Assembly: GCA_905183005.1 (NCBI GenBank)
Contig: CAJJDO010000119.1
Coordinates: 62,001 to 126,000 of the forward strand
Origin: Paramecium pentaurelia
Lineage: Eukaryota; Ciliophora; Oligohymenophorea; Peniculida; Parameciidae
Length of the DNA stretch: 64,000 nucleotides
Direction of reading: 5' to 3'
Within the stretch, counting starts at the first letter, position 1, and every line of letters starts with the position of its first letter. The notes under the pieces are model-generated. The model had not been told where the DNA came from, made no database searches, and worked only from the letters and a program-made list of their open reading frames with translations. Shown here one piece after another: positions 47,463 through 60,340 of the stretch. The translations under genes were made by a program, and so were the position numbers.

Positions 47463-49355
47463 ATGATAGCAAATATAATTACTTTGTTAGTTTCTTTCCT
47501 ATCATTAACATTTATAGGTTTATTGTACACAGAAATAGTCACCTATAAATACTAAAAGGATGTTGAAATATTTATTGGTTTCTTGAATAAGTTTATATCA
47601 TAAAATTATTATAATCCTTAGTCATTTGATAGATAAGTAACTAATTATTTCTAAGTAGTTTAATTCACTTCTTGTATAACCACAAAATGATTATTGTATC
47701 CAATCTGATACATATAAATATTACCATCCAGATTCTATTATGAAAGACACCTATACATTTAGAGAGTATTCAGGTTTAGTAAAATAGGCACTATAACAAC
47801 ATTTTTTTGATGTCTTACCTAATGTTACACTCTACAAAAGAAACAAAGATAGTAAATAATATTTCATTTTTAGTACCTAATAAATATAAATTTCCCTTGT
47901 AATTAACACTACCATATACTTATTATGATTAATTACTATTTACATTTAAAGTAGGATAAAGTATATTATATTATCATTATTAAAAATAGGTTCATTATGT
48001 CTCTTTCAAAACTATAATCATTTACCTTAAAGATCCTCTTTATCACACAAAAATCAATTGATGACTAATCAACTAAATTATTTAAATGATATCAAAAATA
48101 AAGGTCTTGATGAGGATTGCATAGTAATATATTATTTAATATTATTAAGGTAAATGCAACTTTTCTTCCTAAAACTTATAGACTTTTTGAAGAATCTGAA
48201 TGTAAGTAATTTTTTACTTATTTGAATTCAACAGAATATTAGGATAAAGTAAATAAAGATGGTCCATAATTTATTGTCAAAATGGGATTAGAAGTTCATA
48301 GAGGAAGAGGGATAACAATGTTGTTTCCATAAGAAACTGAAAAATTGAAGGAGAAATTTCAAAATGGATAGGTTTGTGGATAAATGAAAACATATAAAGT
48401 AGCTTAATAATATATAGGGAATCCATTATTATTTAAAGGACATAAAATAGAGTTTAGAGTTTATTGGATAATTGCATCAACAAATCCATTGATTGCATAT
48501 GCATATGATAAAACACTTATTCGAAGATGTATTAATCCATTTGATAAATTTTCAACACTCAAAGGAGCTCATGTTTGTAATACAGCAATTGTTAAGAAAA
48601 CTTTATAATCCATGATAAATGAATCTCAAGAAAATGAAGATAATGATGAAAATGATGATAATCATGATGATGATGAACTTACAAATAATAATTAAAATTA
48701 AAATAATTATAAAAATTAAAATAATAATAAAATTTAAAATAATACTATTAATAAATCTATTCAAGATTAACCTAATTTTTAAGATCTTTATATAGATTGG
48801 AAACTTGATTATTTATAAGAAATATTATTAAAATAGGGTAAAATAAAGAATAGAAAATGGTTAAAATAAGAATTGTTACCTTAAGTTGATAGAATGATTA
48901 TTCATGCAATCAGAAGCACATAATATACATTTGCAAAAGATAGCAAATTAGGAGAATTCTTTGCTGCTGATTTTCTATTAACTGATGATCTTAAACTTCA
49001 TATAATGGAAATAAATTATAATCCATAAACTCTAAAGACTACTTAGGCAAGATTAAAATAACATACTAAAATGGTTTAAGATATGGTTGAAATATCAAAT
49101 GCCTATTTAAGAAGTAGATATATAAGATTTAGAAAGATTATTGATAGAGTTTTAGATAAATTATAAAATGGGAAATCAAAATTACAAGATTTCTTAAATC
49201 ATAAAATGGGCTAAGAAATTCATTAAGCATATTATAGTAGGTTAGAACCAAATATTTAGATTAGTTCAAAAAATTTATTTAGATTAATTATGGATGATGG
49301 TTTACCAGGAACATCTAAATATAAAGACCTTTTATAATAAAAGTGTATGAAATGA
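47463..49355 (+). CDS. Tubulin-tyrosine ligase family protein with N-terminal hydrophobic segment
   Basis: Five exons encode 597 residues. The introns are 47637-47658, 47852-47873, 47961-47989 and 48124-48149. Residues 1-22 (IITLLVSFLSLTFIGLLYTE) look like a signal peptide or anchor. The TTL domain follows with NHLP, KNQLMTNQLNYL and FLPKTYRL. Next are QFIVKMGLEVHRGRGITML, VAQQYIGNPLLFKGHKIEFR, FFAADFLLTDDLKLHIMEIN and the ATP-grasp end NYNP. A low-complexity Asp/Asn run of about 50 residues (from ENEDNDENDDNHDDD) interrupts the domain between conserved blocks. The family adds Tyr, Glu or Gly to tubulin or other proteins. The specificity cannot be read here, and an N-terminal signal would be odd for a cytosolic tubulin modifier. 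Confidence 0.88.
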
Positions 49356-49484
49356 TTTAAAATTATATTATTCATTTATTTTTAAGATAATTTATAGTAA
49401 TTTAATATTATAATAATTTTATTAAGATAATCTTTTTGTTCTTTTACCGTTGAAATTAAAAAATTAAAAAAAATAAACAACACA

Positions 49485-51373
49485 ATGTTGATCTAACAGC
49501 AATAAAGATAAATGCCAAATACACCCATGCAAAGTAATGCAAGAAAAGTTATTGAAAACTTCAGTTATGCACTTACAGATGCAATTGGAAAGGGTTTTAG
49601 TTCTGTTGTGTATAGAGGTAGAAATGATGAAACAAATGAAATTGTTGCAATTAAAGTTATTGATAAAAAAGGACTCAAAACACCATTACATTATTAATTA
49701 TTAAAATCAGAAGTAGAAGCATTATCATAACTAAACTCAAATAATATAATGAGATTATACAAAGTTTATTACACAGAAAATAATACATATCTAATAACAG
49801 AATATTGTGACTCTGGTGATTTGGGTTCATTATTAACTAAATAAGGAACATAAAAAGAACCATAGTTATAAAAATTATTTTCAGGAATAATATAGGGATA
49901 TAAATAGATGAAATAAAAGGGTAAATTTTGTATCTTATTTTAGGAATTGTACATAGAGATCTAAAACCAGCCAATATTCTATTAAAAGGATAAATACCTA
50001 AAATAGCAGATTTTGGATTTGCTACTACTCCTTAGACTGTTACTACAATGCCCAATGTTAATGTAGGATCACCATTGTATATGAGTCCTTAAGCATTTAA
50101 AAATAGATATTCTGAAAAATCTGATATATGGGCATTAGGTGTTAGTTTATTTGAATTATTATTTGGTTAAGTTCCATGGTAAGCAGGAACTGAAAGAGAA
50201 TTGGCTTAGAAGATGGCTAATGTACCTGTTAATTTTTCAGGACATATTTCAAATGAATGCAGAGACTTTATTTAGAGATGTTTAATAGTAGATGAGAATA
50301 GAAGAGCAACAGTTGAAGAATTAGAAAGACATATATGGTTATAAAGATAAGAATTATAAGTAATTAAAGGGAATGGATTCTCTAGTATTTTTAGAGGTAG
50401 TCATGGTGGTTAATCAAATCATATTTAATTTCAAGGTGTTTAAAGTAATGGTTGTATAAATACAACATCTCCTTTAGGGGAAAATCATAATAAATAATAG
50501 ATATTTATGTAACAAAGAGAAAGTAATTATGGAAAAGAAAATACATCTTCAATATCTAGATAATAGTAAACTAGTAATTAGTAACAATAATTAAAAAAAA
50601 GGAAGGAATCATAAGTGAATGAATCTATGAAACAAGAATATTTTAGTTAGAGAGAAGAGGAATGGAATGATAATAAAAAGAATGATTATATAATAGTAGC
50701 TTAAATGAACTTTTGCAGATATTTATATAGAGTAGCATCATTAATTGACAAATATCGATTTGTTACAACTTCATATTTAAGAGAGAAATTACTATTTTTA
50801 GTTAATAAGAATATAATGATCAAAATAAATAATCTCAAAGAAGTCATAGATAATCATAACTCTCTTAATTTAAATAAATTTGAATAATATATCTAGAATC
50901 CTTAATTTAATAAATTAAGTGCTGCTATTAATTAATATATTCAAAAATATACTTTATAATTCAATACTGTTTGGTTATCTTTATAGAATCCAGAATAAAA
51001 ATAATTATTAATTGTTGATAAAAAGTTTGATGCTGTTTTTGATGATAATTTTACTGAATATGAATCTTTTTATATAATTCTCAATTCAATTCTCAGAAGT
51101 GCAATAAAAGAGATTGAATATTAACTCGAATAGAAGATCAAATTTGAAAATACTCAATAATTATTACCAATAGATATCGAAGGTGGTGTAATATTATTGG
51201 ATTATTTGATAACATACTTTTAATTAGCATCACTCATTCAAGAATGTTTTGAAGATCATTATGGATTTGCTGTAGATTCTAAAATTGAATAAATTGCTGA
51301 TGGTAAACCTGTACGTTTGACTTATGGACATTACATTGAAATTAGAAATAAGATAAAATAACTTGATATTTGA
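49485..51373 (+). CDS. ULK/ATG1-like serine/threonine kinase
   Basis: Two exons encode 621 residues with one intron at 49921-49943 (23 nt). The kinase domain has IGKGFSSVVYRG, the ATP-binding Lys in VAIKVIDKK and ITEYCDSGDLGSLL. It continues with HRDLKPANILL, IADFGFATTP, GSPLYMSPQAF, SDIWALGVSLFELLFGQVPW and the final LERHIWLQ block. GSPLYMSP and DLGSLL fit the ULK/ATG1 group. The middle is Gln/Asn/Ser-rich. The C-terminal 220 residues are helical (NFCRYLYRVASLIDKYRF, GGVILLDYLITYFQLASL), as in the MIT-like tail of ATG1. ATG1 kinases start autophagy and some ULK members act in cilia. A second in-frame ATG lies at 49512, so the start could be nine codons shorter. Confidence 0.88.
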
Positions 51374-51478
51374 TATATAGTTTATATTGACTGTTATTTT
51401 ATACAGAGTATAATTAAGTTAAAAATCATTCACAATCAAGAACAATTAACTATTTTAATTATAATATTTTAAATAGAG

Positions 51479-52171
51479 ATGTAATCTCAAAATAATCAAT
51501 ATCTCTAATTTGTTGGAAAACCACATATTACTGCAGTTATAGCAGGTGGTAGGAGAAGAGTAAATTATACATTCGAAGATAAAAGTGAACTTGTTGAGGA
51601 ATATGATATCAATAATCATGAATTAATTAGTATATTTTGAATAATAAGTAAATAACAGCTAGAAAATGGAAAAAGGTATCCAATATTAAAGAATCTTAAT
51701 GGATTTATGAAGTTGGAGAAGCACCAATTGATCAATAAAGTGAATTGAAATTATCTAATACTAATGTAATCATTTATTTAATATATAATAGCCTATATTT
51801 GTAAGAAAGGATACTCCATAACACTTTCAATATAGAGTTCGTAATCTAAGTTATCCAGAAGATGTATATCAATTGGAAGTGGATGAAAATACTCAAGAGA
51901 TTGTTATTAGAACATCAAATAAAAAATATTATAAAAGATTTGCTATTCCTGATATGAGGAGAGCAAATCTAAAACTTGAATAGGGAAAGGTTACTCATGT
52001 TTATAAGAATAATACTTTGATTGTGTCTGTAAATAAATAAATATTAAATATATTAATTAGTATCCAAAACCAGATTAAATATTAGAGAGAGAGTATTAGA
52101 TTAGATAGGAATTTGATAAATTAAATAAAAAGAAACCTAAGGAAGGTGATTTAGAGTGTGTATAACAATGA
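51479..52171 (+). CDS. DPCD: DPCD protein
   Basis: Four exons encode 201 residues, the normal family length. The introns are 51630-51658 (ending CAG), 51766-51791 and 52029-52060. Family blocks are GKPHITAVIAGGRRRVNYTF, ELVEEYDINNHELI, RKWKKV, WIYEVGEAP and FVRKDTPQHFQYRVRNLSYP. KKYYKRFAIPDM and VSYPKP follow. DPCD (deleted in a mouse primary ciliary dyskinesia model) is a conserved cytosolic protein of ciliated organisms, linked to assembly of ciliary components with R2TP-type chaperones. It lies 105 bp after the ULK-like gene. Confidence 0.96.
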
Positions 52172-52221
52172 TATATATCTATTGTATTTTCGTAATATAG
52201 AAAATAACTTAATCCATCATC

Positions 52222-52950
52222 TCAATTTTGCTTTAATAATAGAAGAAATAGGTAATTTATATCTAATTTTTAATCTTTGTTATCTTCGAGTATTTTAGGA
52301 GCTTTACTAAAGTCTAAAGATTCAATCACAGATTATTCCATATTTTTTAATTATTATAGTACAAGATAGTTAAAAGTTTCTATAGATTCTTCAATTGTAC
52401 ATGGAATTTCAATAGTTGGACCAAATTAAATTTCTTCTTAATTTCTTTTACAACATAATCTCCATTTAGTTAAATATTCTCCTTATTTAATTAAAGGTAT
52501 TTTGAATGAAATTTCTGTGGTTTCTTCGGCTCCAGATTGTAATGGTGTAACTTAAGATATGATTCCTTTAAATTCTTCAGGATGTATACATTTAAAATAG
52601 GTTTCATTAGACCAATCAATAGTTCCATTATTTTTATACTTTAAATTGATATTAATTTATTGTTCAGGTTTACCTTTAGTATGATTTTCAAATAAATAAA
52701 TTAGTTAATAATTATACTTGCGTTAATGATAATCTAAAAATTAATCAATTGTATTGATTTTAAGTTTAGTTTATATTTCTTTCATTCTACTTTACAATTT
52801 ATCCTATATAAGTATATCCATCAAATTAATATCCTCATTTTATACTTAAATGTAGTATTTCCCAAGACAAAGATTGCAATTTAAACTATTGCAACAAGGA
52901 ATGGATTTATTTTTTGATGAAACAAATGCTTCATAATATTTAAAAGACAT
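52222..52950 (-). CDS. NBR1 FW-like domain protein
   Basis: A single exon of 242 residues. Residues about 90-175 resemble the FW (four-tryptophan) or Ig-like domain of NBR1/ILRUN. The start is ININLKYKNNGTIDWSNETY, followed by the paired strands SGAEETTEISFKIPLIKQGEY and the closing TKWRLCC. The family usually binds cargo or partner proteins. The N-terminus holds a CCNSLNCNLCLGKYY run with five Cys that may bind zinc. The C-terminal 60 residues are acidic and helical. There is no ubiquitin-binding or LC3 motif that I can see. It converges on DPCD with 50 bp between the stops. Confidence 0.65.
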
Positions 52951-53004
52951 GATTATTTTATTAATCATTTAACATTTTATATTCTTAATATTAATACAAT
53001 ATTG

Positions 53005-56000
53005 TCAAGCTATGATATTATAATCAACTTCAACTGCCTTATTTTTCATACGATAAGTAACAAATCCAATGCCTCCTAATAATAATAATCCACCCACTAT
53101 TATCAAAATAATCCACCATAATTTTGAACTATTATAAATATATATAAAAATTATACCTTTCTTCAGGTTCAGGATTAGGAGGGTCAGGATTAGGAGGATC
53201 TGGATTCACAATAATATTCAATTCAAAATCAATCTAAGAAGAACTGAAATCATTTCTAACTTTAATGACTACTTTTTCTGATTTTAGTGGATTATTAGTT
53301 GTTTAAATGAATGTTAAATAAGGTTCTGAATTTATTTAATATTATTATGTATCACTAGATGGTGAATTAGAATAGAGTTTTTCATTTCTATAAAATAATC
53401 CAAAATTTAATGGGTTAAATGTTGAAGCATCTTCTGTAAAACTGAAACTTCCAATAGCTGTAGTTGGTTTATTTGATTCATTGATTGGATAAATTGCTAT
53501 TACAATCTTATCTTAATTTTAATAAGGAATTGCAGCATGATTCTTAGACACAGCTACATTTCTAACAGTATTCCAATTACCATATCTATTCAATAAGAAT
53601 TGACTTTCTAAACTTTAATAAATTAAATACGATTATCCTTCCTTTATAGTCAATTTAATCTTCAAACCATAATGAACTACATTGCTTGTTTAAATGAAAA
53701 CATTTAATGTATTTAATTCAAATGATTTTAATTCTTTGATTAACAAATATTAAGTAGAACTTATGGCATATTGTTATATTTTTTATAATTCTGTTGTTAA
53801 ATTAACATATTCTAAATTAATTGTCATTAATTATTATTAATTTAAAAAATAATAATCTAAAAAGAAGATACCTTCTCCACTTGTAATAAGTACTTTGTAA
53901 TATTGAATACCATTAACTTTATTAACTGGTGTGATAAGGAAATCATTAGGAGTGAATGTTAATAGGTCTTCATATTTAGTTTGAATGTGATTTAAATTGA
54001 TTATATATTCTTCATCTAAAACCCAATTTTCTTAATCCTCCATATTAATTTTGAAAATAATAAATGATTCATTATCCAAGATAATTAGATAATCATTTTA
54101 AAGTAGTTCAATTTTTTTGGTATGTTTATTTAATTTAAATACTTCACCTAAAGGAAACCATCCTGTCAAACTAATACCACTGGTTGCATAAATAGTGTAT
54201 TGATTTCCATCATGACATAAACTTAGGATATAATAATCTAATTAGGTTGATTAAAAACATGAATAATCTTTAGAAATAAAATCTAATGGAACAATTTCTT
54301 ATAAAGTATCATCATCATTAAAGAAAATTAATGCATCAATAGCTTATGCTAGGTTATTATTGATTGATCTAATTTTATATGGTTTGAAAATTGAAAAATT
54401 TGCTTATTCAACTGTTTATGTTATTGAAATTCCATTCTTTCCTTTATTACATTATTCACAGATGATTTAAAATTCAGAAATCTAACCACTATACCAATCA
54501 TTTCCTAATTTCTTTTCTTTTTTAACATAATCCTTAGAATCTATTTCAATTGAATTAGCTTTGAATTTAGTGTTATCAATATATACTTTTGTTTATGTAT
54601 TAATAACTTTTATAGGTTATTTAATATTGATGGAAGGTGTATCTTCAAAGTTATAGATCATAAGAGAAACATTTACTGAAGCAGCAAATTATGGATCATT
54701 AATAGAAGGTTCAATAATTAATACAGGATTAGTCAACATAGAATATACATATGTAGAAGTCTTAGTTTGAAGATAGATATACATTTGAGATGAAGTACCT
54801 TATGTTGATATTAATTATGGATCTTCAATTGGTAAAGCTTAGAATAATGCTTCATGTTAAAGTGTATTAGGTTGAATAACCAAGATATGATACTTATTAT
54901 TATCTTCATTAATTAATTACGTTTTTGTTTTAGCATTAATAAAGAGATAACCTGTGTCTGAACAGAAATCACCTAAAATAGGTTAGACTAATTCAAAATC
55001 ATATAATTAGACTACTTTAGTCTTATAAATATTGTTCAATCTATCAAAATTAAATTCTATAATCTCATTAGTTATTATGAAGAATGTTTCAGCACCAATA
55101 GCTATTTCTATATTATCAGATTAATCTATATCAATTTATTTAATGAAAGTATATGATGTATGGAAATCTAATATAGTTATATGATCTTGATGAACAACAA
55201 ATATAAGATTCTCTCTTAATTTTCTATTACCAAATATTTTCTTAGGTGTCCATCTTCCTTTATAACCTTATTCTACTAATAAATCTAAATCAATAGACTT
55301 AACAAATTCACCATGTTCTGTATATGCATGAACATTTTCATTCTAAAGTAGAAACAGATAATTCTTTAAGAATAATATGCTAATACCATTCTCAAATGGG
55401 ATTGTTTTAATATCTTTGATTTAATTATCAGAGTATACTTTAAGATTAACTGATTTATTTTCTACATAAGCAAAATGAAATTTGGGACATTCACATTCCC
55501 ACATTTAAAATGTTGATTTAGTTAATTTAGTACCAATACTTATATTATCAAAGATTTTCTCATAAGTAGCATCACCATTGAAAATAGAATCATGAGTAGC
55601 TTTAAGAATAGTTAATTTCCCATCTTTATTTTATTAAGCCAAAAAGAAATATGATGGTTGTATACCAACTAAAACATCATGGAATAATAGATCTTTTTAT
55701 AATTCTTAAGGGAATTTTAATTCCCAATAAGTTTTCAATGAAACTTTAACAGCAGTAGCACCATCTTTGAATTCTACAATTTATTTGTATTATTCATTTG
55801 GACCACTTGTTAGTACATTTAATTAGAATGGTTCAGTATCTTCTGTTATTTAATTTGGAAATGGAGTGAGAGTATCACTATATTTATATAGTTATTTATC
55901 ATCACTTTCAATTATTTAATATGTAAGTTGAATTTTACAAATTTGATCAATACTTGTTGCAATTATTTCAATCATTTTCTTTTCTTAGACATCATCAGAA

Positions 56001-57369
56001 CCATTATATTATAAATATCCTTAAGATAATGTATATCTATAAGCTTTATCCAAAGTCAATACTATCATATCAGGTAAGAATGGATTAATCATAACATAAT
56101 TAGTTTATGGAATCACTTGTAATTGTAATAAATCCTTTGATTTTGCATCTATATCAAAAAGATAAGTTGCATCCTCATGTCTAACAACTATGAATTCTTA
56201 TGATAAATCAATATTTGCTGGGAATGTATAATGAATACCATTAGGCAATTTATATTCTGATTTCAATTCACCATTTACAATTAATTCAACAAAACCATAT
56301 CCTAATACAGCAATATTTTCACTATATGTTCCATCCCTTCTCAAAAAGATGTTTCTATCAAATGCATATGCAAATCCCATACCAGTTTCAATAAACTTCT
56401 TTAATTAGAATGTTCCATTTGGAATGTAATTTACTACATATATACCATATTATGCATCCAATAAATATATATCTCCATTCTCCAACACCTTCATATCAAC
56501 TATATTAAACTCAAAATCATATTATTTATTTAACAACAAAGACATAGTTAATCCATCTAAAACATATCCTGTATTAGATGGTTAACCCTTATTATTCAAT
56601 AAGAACACTTCCAATAATGAATCTCCACTTATAGATCCATCTTGTGACGCTGAATATGATGGAGTTGCCCTCACTAAATATCTGTATTCCTATCCACTTT
56701 ATCCCTTAACTTTGTATTAGCCTAATAAACGACCATGTTTTGCTTATACTAATGCTTCTTCTATCAAATATTCATATGAATCTCCATCATTCACATAATA
56801 TAATACATTTTTTATTGTATTTCCAACTATTTTTGAACAATCTACTATAAAGGTTTTATCAAATATATATTCTATATCATAACAATCTAATTTATCTTCA
56901 ATCTAATTTAAAGTTATAAACTCATCAAATTTTGGAGCTATTACATTCTAACCTGCTTCTCTATTTTATTAATTATTTCTTATACCCAATTGCTATTCCC
57001 AATGTTATTGATGTCGTTCCCTTGTTTAAAAACACAAATTAATTCACCCAATATTTATTAGACTTTAATGCTTTTGATGATATAATCTTTTCAGCAGCTA
57101 ATAATATTTATTAATTAATAAATACCCTAAGAATATAAAGCTGAACCACCTGTATTCTCAACTGGATCTACTATCCTAAATTAGTTCTATTGGGTATCAC
57201 TTAAAGAGAATGTTAATCCTACTCCATTAAACAATTCATCTATCAAATTCCAATTCAATTATTCATCTTTTGTAGCATAAACTGTCAGGGAATCTATTTT
57301 TTAGCTGCATTTCTAAACACAAGGTATTGTTAGTAAAGCAACAAATAATAATAAAGAAATCAGATTCAT
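53005..57369 (-). CDS. Very large type I surface protein (1,427 residues)
   Basis: Four exons with introns at 57098-57125, 56961-56985 and 53129-53156; the spliced length is a whole number of codons. A signal peptide begins the protein (MNLISLLLFVALLTIPCVQK). Then come about 1,330 extracellular residues made mostly of short beta strands, with repeated glycine/aspartate turns such as FDRNIFLRRDGTYSENIAVL. A Pro-rich stalk (NPDPPNPDPPNPEPEE) leads to one membrane helix (LWWIILIIVGGLLLLGGIGF) and a short cytosolic tail (TYRMKNKAVEVDYNIIA). The strand pattern suggests propeller or cadherin-like repeats, but I cannot name a family. Such proteins in ciliates are often surface or food-vacuole proteins; the role is unknown. 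It is by far the longest gene in the window. Confidence 0.85.
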
Positions 57370-58291
57370 TAATTAATATATTAACATAAGCTCAATTAAT
57401 ATAGATAATTATACAATTCAATAACGAATTATTAAAATTGATATTAGAAACAATAAACATTATGAATCTCAAAAACCTATTCTATTTATAATCATTTATC
57501 CATTTTAAATAATTCTATTTGTAAGATTTTATAGATAAAAATATATTTGTTTAAATAATATTCTTTATTTAATAATTCATGAAGCTTTGAATTAATAAAT
57601 AAATAATTATAGTAATTATATAATTCTAGCTATTTTGTCTTTATTTTATAATGATATTTGATAATATTTTCCAAGTTTTAAAGAAACTATTTTAAAAAGT
57701 GTATAAAATAACAATTTATATATATATAAATAATCTGTCAGGAATAAATGTAATATTTTATTGAACAATTAGAACTTCTCTTTAAATTTTTAAATAATAT
57801 TTATTGTTTTTTAATATATTCCTTTTTTATAGTATATCTTTTGTTTTATTAATGTTTTTTAATCAAAGACAAAATTTGAAGATATATAGTTTTATTAATC
57901 TACTATTTAAGGTGATTATAAGTAATCTTTTTAATAATTAAGGATGAAATGAAAATTAAAAATAAACCATTATGTAATTATTTAATATATTTGTCTTGTA
58001 ATGAAGTTAACAATCTAAATAATAATTTTGTAAATACTGGACACTTATAGATATTATTAATCTCTAAAGAATAATGATTTATTAAATAATATAAATATTT
58101 CTAAAAAAATAAGTATTTATATTAATAGTTGATTATTGCTTGATATTTAAAACTAAATTATATTTTGTACTTATTAATGTAAAATTGTTACTTAATTAAT
58201 TTTTCATTAATATTATTTATATATAAATAAGTTATTTGATTATTATTGTTATATGCTCATAATAATAATTTCAAAGTGTTTAATTATTATA
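57370..58291. other. AT-rich intergenic region
   Basis: About 920 bp upstream of the surface-protein gene and downstream of the next gene. Only short frames occur (one of 43 codons from 57464). No feature supported. Confidence 0.6.
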
Positions 58292-58721
58292 TCAATCATC
58301 ATGAATCTCATCCAATTAAAATTAATTTATATTATTAAATTCTACTTATTACTTTAATAATTATTAATGCTTTTTATTTTCTCTACATATTTTCCTTATA
58401 AAACCCATTTTTTCATTTTTTTTATCCTCCAAATTAACTAAAATTGTATTGTATAAAGAATACTTAAATTTTAAGCCTTTTTCAATAGATAATAATAATC
58501 TTCAAGTGTTTTTCTTGGACATCCAACTAATTCAGCTGCTTAATCTAATGTAATCCTTACTGTTCTTCCATCGATAACTTTAGTTTCAGTTTCATAAATT
58601 TATCTAATTAGAGTAAGTAAATCTTAAACCTCCATAATTTAACTAAATTCATAGCTTCACAAACATATCTTTCCTTTGTTCTTGCTCTTGGTTATTATTG
58701 CTATTATTATTATTACTACAT
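58292..58721 (-). CDS. Protein with a conserved orphan domain, frameshifted
   Basis: The 5' part starts with a Gln run and PRARTKERYVCEAMNLVKLW. The 3' part continues one base out of frame with EVQDLLTLIRQIYETETK and then TVRITLDQAAELVGCPRKTL and EDYYYLLKKA. After an intron at 58438-58463 (26 nt) come INLEDKKNEKMGFIRKI and a helical end. The xITLDxAAxLVGxxKKTLDDY type of segment followed by a KMG/KIG helix recurs in ciliate, oomycete and plant proteins and looks like a small DNA-binding or adaptor fold. I cannot name it. The frame break falls in a G-run (TATGGAGG); one extra G would restore it. So this is either an assembly error or a pseudogene. Confidence 0.6.
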
Positions 58722-58769
58722 TAATTTTATATATTTTATACAATTTAATATTATAACTAATATTATCAA

Positions 58770-60203
58770 TCATTAATCTAAATTTTTGTTTTTAGGACTC
58801 TTCAGTAATATTTATTTTTTTTATCGTTCAATATCTTTAGCTAACATTTATTGTTATTAAAATAATTTCTCTTTATCATCTTTAAATTATTATGCCTTTT
58901 CTAATTTCTCTTATAATTTTTTATTTTTTGTTTCTACAATCTCTTTAAGCATTTCTGCTGCTTTTTATTTATGTTCTTTAATTTGTTCTTCTTTTTTCTA
59001 TTTTTCTTATTCTAATTTTAATCTAGATAAGGATTATGTTTCAGTAATAGATTTTAAATGTTCTTCATCCTTTAATCTTAACTTTTCTTAAAATGTTTCA
59101 TTTTTATTATTTAAAATATTACCATTCTTTGATTTTATCTATAATTAAGTATTTAATATTACATTTTTTCTATGATTATTTTTATCTATTTCAAATAATT
59201 CTATCTTATCTTCTGCTTATTTCAATTTCTCTTATATTGAATTGATTTTCTCTTCTACTTGTTATACTTTCAATTATGCCTTATCATTTTTTTCAGCCAT
59301 AATTTTTTTATAGTTTTACTAATTTAAATAATTGAAATATCCATACCATAACCTTTTTCAATTTTTCTAATTTTTCCTTTTTCTTATGTTCTAACATTTC
59401 CTATTTAGTTTATTAATTAACTTCTATTTCATCTAATTTCTTTTTATATTATTCTATCTTTTATAATTTATCTTAATAATAAGCATTTTTCTCTTCTTCA
59501 TTTTTTTATTTGATTTTCTTAATTTATTTCTTCTTAGCTAATTTCAATTCATTCAATATCATTTCTTTTTTATCATTTAATTCCTTCCATAATTCCTCTT
59601 ATTCTTTTTAATTCTTATCTAATTGTAATTTTTTGATTAAAATCTCTTCCTATTATGTTTTGACTATTCCTTCTGCTATTCTTAGATTTACAATAAATCT
59701 AATACTTTTTAACAGTTGATTTCTTATTTCTATTAGTTAAAATAGTTTCTTAATTATTTTAATGGTCATTAAGTTACTCCAATACTTTATCATTTGATAA
59801 ATCAATTTATTTTAATTCTTTCAAATGACCTTATTCTATCTTTTAAATTTGAATCAATTTCTCCTTTTCTTTCTCTTTCTTCTTTAATTCAATCTAAAAT
59901 ATATATATATATATTATGTTTTACCAATAATTTCTTTTCCTTCAAAGTCTCTTCAACTTACTATTATTTAGATTTAGTCTATTCAAGAATAGAGAATTTA
60001 CGTTTCTCTTATTCTGCTTTTTATTGTTCATATAATTTTAATTATTCTAATTCTCGTTCCTCCATTATAAATGAAATCATACTTGTTTTTTCTTCATTTT
60101 ATTTAACAACTTATCTTCCTATAAGGCAAGATATTCATTCTCATCTATTGATACAGATTCAAGTTATACATTAAGCACCATCAGTTGCTTTTTTCATTTT
60201 CAT
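58770..60203 (-). CDS. Long coiled-coil protein, exon structure incomplete
   Basis: The start MKMKKATDGAQ is followed by an intron of 25 nt. Further exons are almost wholly heptad-like and rich in Lys, Glu, Gln and Leu (ELEQLKLYEQQKAEQEKRK, ELKLAKKKQIKKIKQKNEEE, AEMLKEIVETKNKKLQEKLE). The end is at the TGA 58770-58772. At least four or five introns are needed; two in the middle are uncertain because more than one frame is open there. No motor or other domain is visible. Such proteins are common in ciliate basal bodies, cortex and trichocysts, so a structural role is plausible. It lies 49 bp upstream of the previous gene in the same direction. Confidence 0.72.
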
Positions 60204-60340
60204 ATATAATATATAAATTATATAATATTTATGAATGTATGTAAATGATATTAGTGTACATTTTAGAAATTGTCTATTGGAAATGCTAGTCTTTTAAATT
60301 AACTTTAGAAGTTAAATTTTATATATATGCAATTTAATTA

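Noticed and set aside
59794..60174. Forward Ser/Phe-rich frame of 126 codons
   Set aside because: Antisense to the Lys/Glu-rich coiled-coil gene.
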